From: Thermoanaerobacter kivui
GTDB taxonomy: Bacteria > Bacillota > Thermoanaerobacteria > Thermoanaerobacterales > Thermoanaerobacteraceae
Direction of reading: 5' to 3'
Assembly (NCBI RefSeq): GCF_000763575.1
Contig: NZ_CP009170.1
Coordinates: 1,801,501-1,865,500, forward strand
DNA length: 64,000 nt
Of this stretch, positions 62,598 through 64,000 are shown piece by piece; position 1 is the stretch's first letter, and each line of letters opens with the position of its first letter. The translations under genes and the position numbers were made by a program. The notes beneath the pieces were generated by a model. That model ran no database searches, was not told where the DNA came from, and saw nothing but the letters and a program-made list of their open reading frames with translations.

Positions 62598-63659
62598 TCA
62601 GTTATAAATCTTGGGCTTTTCAATATTTCTTAAAACCCTCAATGCACCATCTCTTAAAGCTTCCATTTCATCTCCCCCTGGATATAGGGTTATTGGTGCA
62701 ATAAAGCTGGTCATATCAATGATTATCTCTATTAGTCGTTTAGAATAAGCAAGTCCACCAGTTAAAATTATTGATTTCACATCCCCCTTTAATACTGCCG
62801 CCATTCTGCCAATTTCCTTTGCAATTTGATAAGCCATAGCTTCAAAAACTAATTTAGCTTTTTTATCACCATTTTGTATGCGTCTCTCTACTTCTCTCGC
62901 ATCATTTGTCCCAAGATGGGCTACCATTCCGCCCATACCTACAACTTTTTTCTTCATCTCATCAAAACTGTATTTACCAGAATAACAAAGGTCAACAGCT
63001 TTCATCGATGGCAGGCTGCCTGTCCTCTCAGGTGAAAAGGGCCCCATTTGATTTGCATTGTTTACATCTACAATTTTTCCTCCCGTTATCGCCGCTACCG
63101 AAATACCTCCCCCCATATGAGCCACAACAAGATTCAATTTCTCTTCTTTAATACCATTTTCCCTTGCATATCGATGAACACACGCTTTTATGTTTAAAGC
63201 ATGAGATTGGCTTTTTCTTGGAAGTTCAGGGAGGCCAGAAATTCTTGCAACATCTTCCATTTCATCAACAGCTACAGGATCTAATGTATAAACAGGAATA
63301 TTATACTTATCTCCTATAGCTCTTCCAATTAGTCCACCGAGATTTGAAGCATGTTCACCTCCAACTCCCTTTCTCAAATCCTCAAGCATAATATCGTTTA
63401 CAAGATAAGTACCACTTTGGACCGGCTTTATAAGTCCACCTCTTACCACAATTGCAGATATTTCTTTCAACTTTATGTTATTTTGCTCTATCCAATAATT
63501 TATAGCATTTAACCTTAAATCAAATTGCTCAATGATACTCTTATATTTTTTAAGCGCTTCAATGTCGTGGGCAATCTCTGTTTTTACAATTTCTCTTTCC
63601 TCTTCATACAACGCCACTTTAGTAGAAGTAGAACCCGGATTGATAACTAAAACTTTCAA
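62598..63659 (-). CDS. buk: butyrate kinase, copy 2
   Basis: A 353-residue butyrate kinase: [51 protein letters not shown] and ILTGGLAYSKRLIEI. I take TTG 63659, about seven bases after AGGTG; a GTG three codons upstream is also possible. It is the first gene of the second acyl-phosphate set and lies downstream of the ybbR gene. Confidence 0.94.
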   Translation of the reverse strand: MKVLVINPGSTSTKVALYEEEREIVKTEIAHDIEALKKYKSIIEQFDLRLNAINYWIEQNNIKLKEISAIVVRGGLIKPVQSGTYLVNDIMLEDLRKGVGGEHASNLGGLIGRAIGDKYNIPVYTLDPVAVDEMEDVARISGLPELPRKSQSHALNIKACVHRYARENGIKEEKLNLVVAHMGGGISVAAITGGKIVDVNNANQMGPFSPERTGSLPSMKAVDLCYSGKYSFDEMKKKVVGMGGMVAHLGTNDAREVERRIQNGDKKAKLVFEAMAYQIAKEIGRMAAVLKGDVKSIILTGGLAYSKRLIEIIIDMTSFIAPITLYPGGDEMEALRDGALRVLRNIEKPKIYN

Positions 63660-63846
63660 CAGGTTCACCTGCCCCTTCTTAATACATAATATGATGTTCT
63701 ATTACAATTTTTGAGTGTTATTAAAAATTTTTTAACCTTACAATATTTTAATTCTACATATTTGTCAAAAATCCTTCTTTTAAATTAAAATTTTTTTATA
63801 ATAGGTTTATATTTTGTGGAATTGATAGAGTTTTAAGTAAATTAAT

Positions 63847-63865
63847 AAGCGGGTATCCCCCGCTT
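63847..63865 (-). terminator. hairpin after the ybbR-like gene
   Basis: AAGCGGG / CCCGCTT stem directly past the stop codon. On the minus strand only ATTAATTTACTT follows, so termination may be partial. Confidence 0.6.
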
Positions 63866-64000
63866 TTATTGGATATTTACAGTTACTTTATCAGGCTTTA
63901 TTTTTATTATTTGTAAGTTTAGATTAGTCGTTACATTTACAGCCAAAGAATGCGTACCAGGTGATAAATTAGTTACATCTATATATGCATTGAAATCTGC
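63866..64000 (-). CDS. YbbR-like (CdaR) protein, C-terminal end
   Basis: The visible 44 residues read DFNAYIDVTNLSPGTHSLAV, then a link to IIKIKPDKVTVNIQ and a stop. This is the typical end of a YbbR domain. YbbR/CdaR regulates the diadenylate cyclase CdaA, and the gene normally lies between cdaA and glmM. Here the fermentation cluster seems to be inserted between it and glmM. The rest of the gene lies beyond the window. Confidence 0.8.
   Translation of the reverse strand, partial: ADFNAYIDVTNLSPGTHSLAVNVTTNLNLQIIKIKPDKVTVNIQ

Noticed and set aside
1-64000. tRNA and rRNA genes
   Set aside because: No cloverleaf with a GGTTCGANTCC-type T arm and no rRNA-like conserved stretch was noticed on either strand.

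Overview
The window looks like chromosome from a low-GC, spore-forming, strictly anaerobic thermophile of the Thermoanaerobacter/Caldanaerobacter type (inference from gene content, not from a database match). Pointers are the AT-rich sequence, good Shine-Dalgarno sites with frequent TTG/GTG starts, a tungsten/molybdenum cofactor locus, PPi-dependent phosphofructokinase, split transketolase, ferredoxin-linked 2-oxoacid oxidoreductases, a glmS ribozyme and sporulation-linked genes (ytaF, CsaB, Ku/LigD).

Layout. 1-738 is the 3' end of thiC. 1.1-10.9 kb is a molybdopterin/tungsten block on the minus strand: mobB, tupABC, mogA, two moeA paralogues (one fused to a periplasmic-binding-like domain), moaA, moaC and a MOSC protein. 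mobB and tupA are each preceded by a Moco-type riboswitch with an overlapping terminator. 11-18.9 kb is mixed: an IS4-type transposase relic, an old-yellow-enzyme flavoprotein, a methyltransferase, a putative sensory [FeFe]-hydrogenase fused to a chemotaxis signalling domain, an EAL relic and a kinase-less KdpD. 19-40 kb is core metabolism and envelope: PFP, transketolase, YitT, WecG/CsaB, MazEF, Alr, NnrD/E, AcpS, regulators, a deleted hcp, YtaF, a beta-lactamase-like enzyme, Ku/LigD and YjbQ.

40-48.3 kb is the accessory region. It starts with an intact IS1182-type element. Next comes an ArsR-controlled operon with four DGC-motif cysteine proteins, one of them fused to a GcvH-like lipoyl domain. 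The operon also carries an HdrA N-terminal-like protein, a ferredoxin, a DUF169/lipoamide-dehydrogenase mosaic relic and a frameshifted acr3 arsenite pump. Copies of a non-coding repeat flank this block in direct orientation, and a third copy lies further on. I rate the DGC/lipoyl operon as the best candidate for an undescribed system.

48.3-64 kb holds glmS with its ribozyme, glmM and plsC. It then carries a branched-chain/aromatic 2-oxoacid fermentation cluster (iorAB, vor genes, leucine dehydrogenase, two ptb and two buk copies) and ends in a ybbR/cdaR fragment. In this cluster amino acids are deaminated, oxidised to acyl-CoA with ferredoxin, converted to acyl-phosphate and used to make ATP. 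A 265-bp non-autonomous element with the same ends as the IS1182-type element sits in the terminator of the vor operon. Both insertions duplicate an entire 23-24 bp palindromic target.
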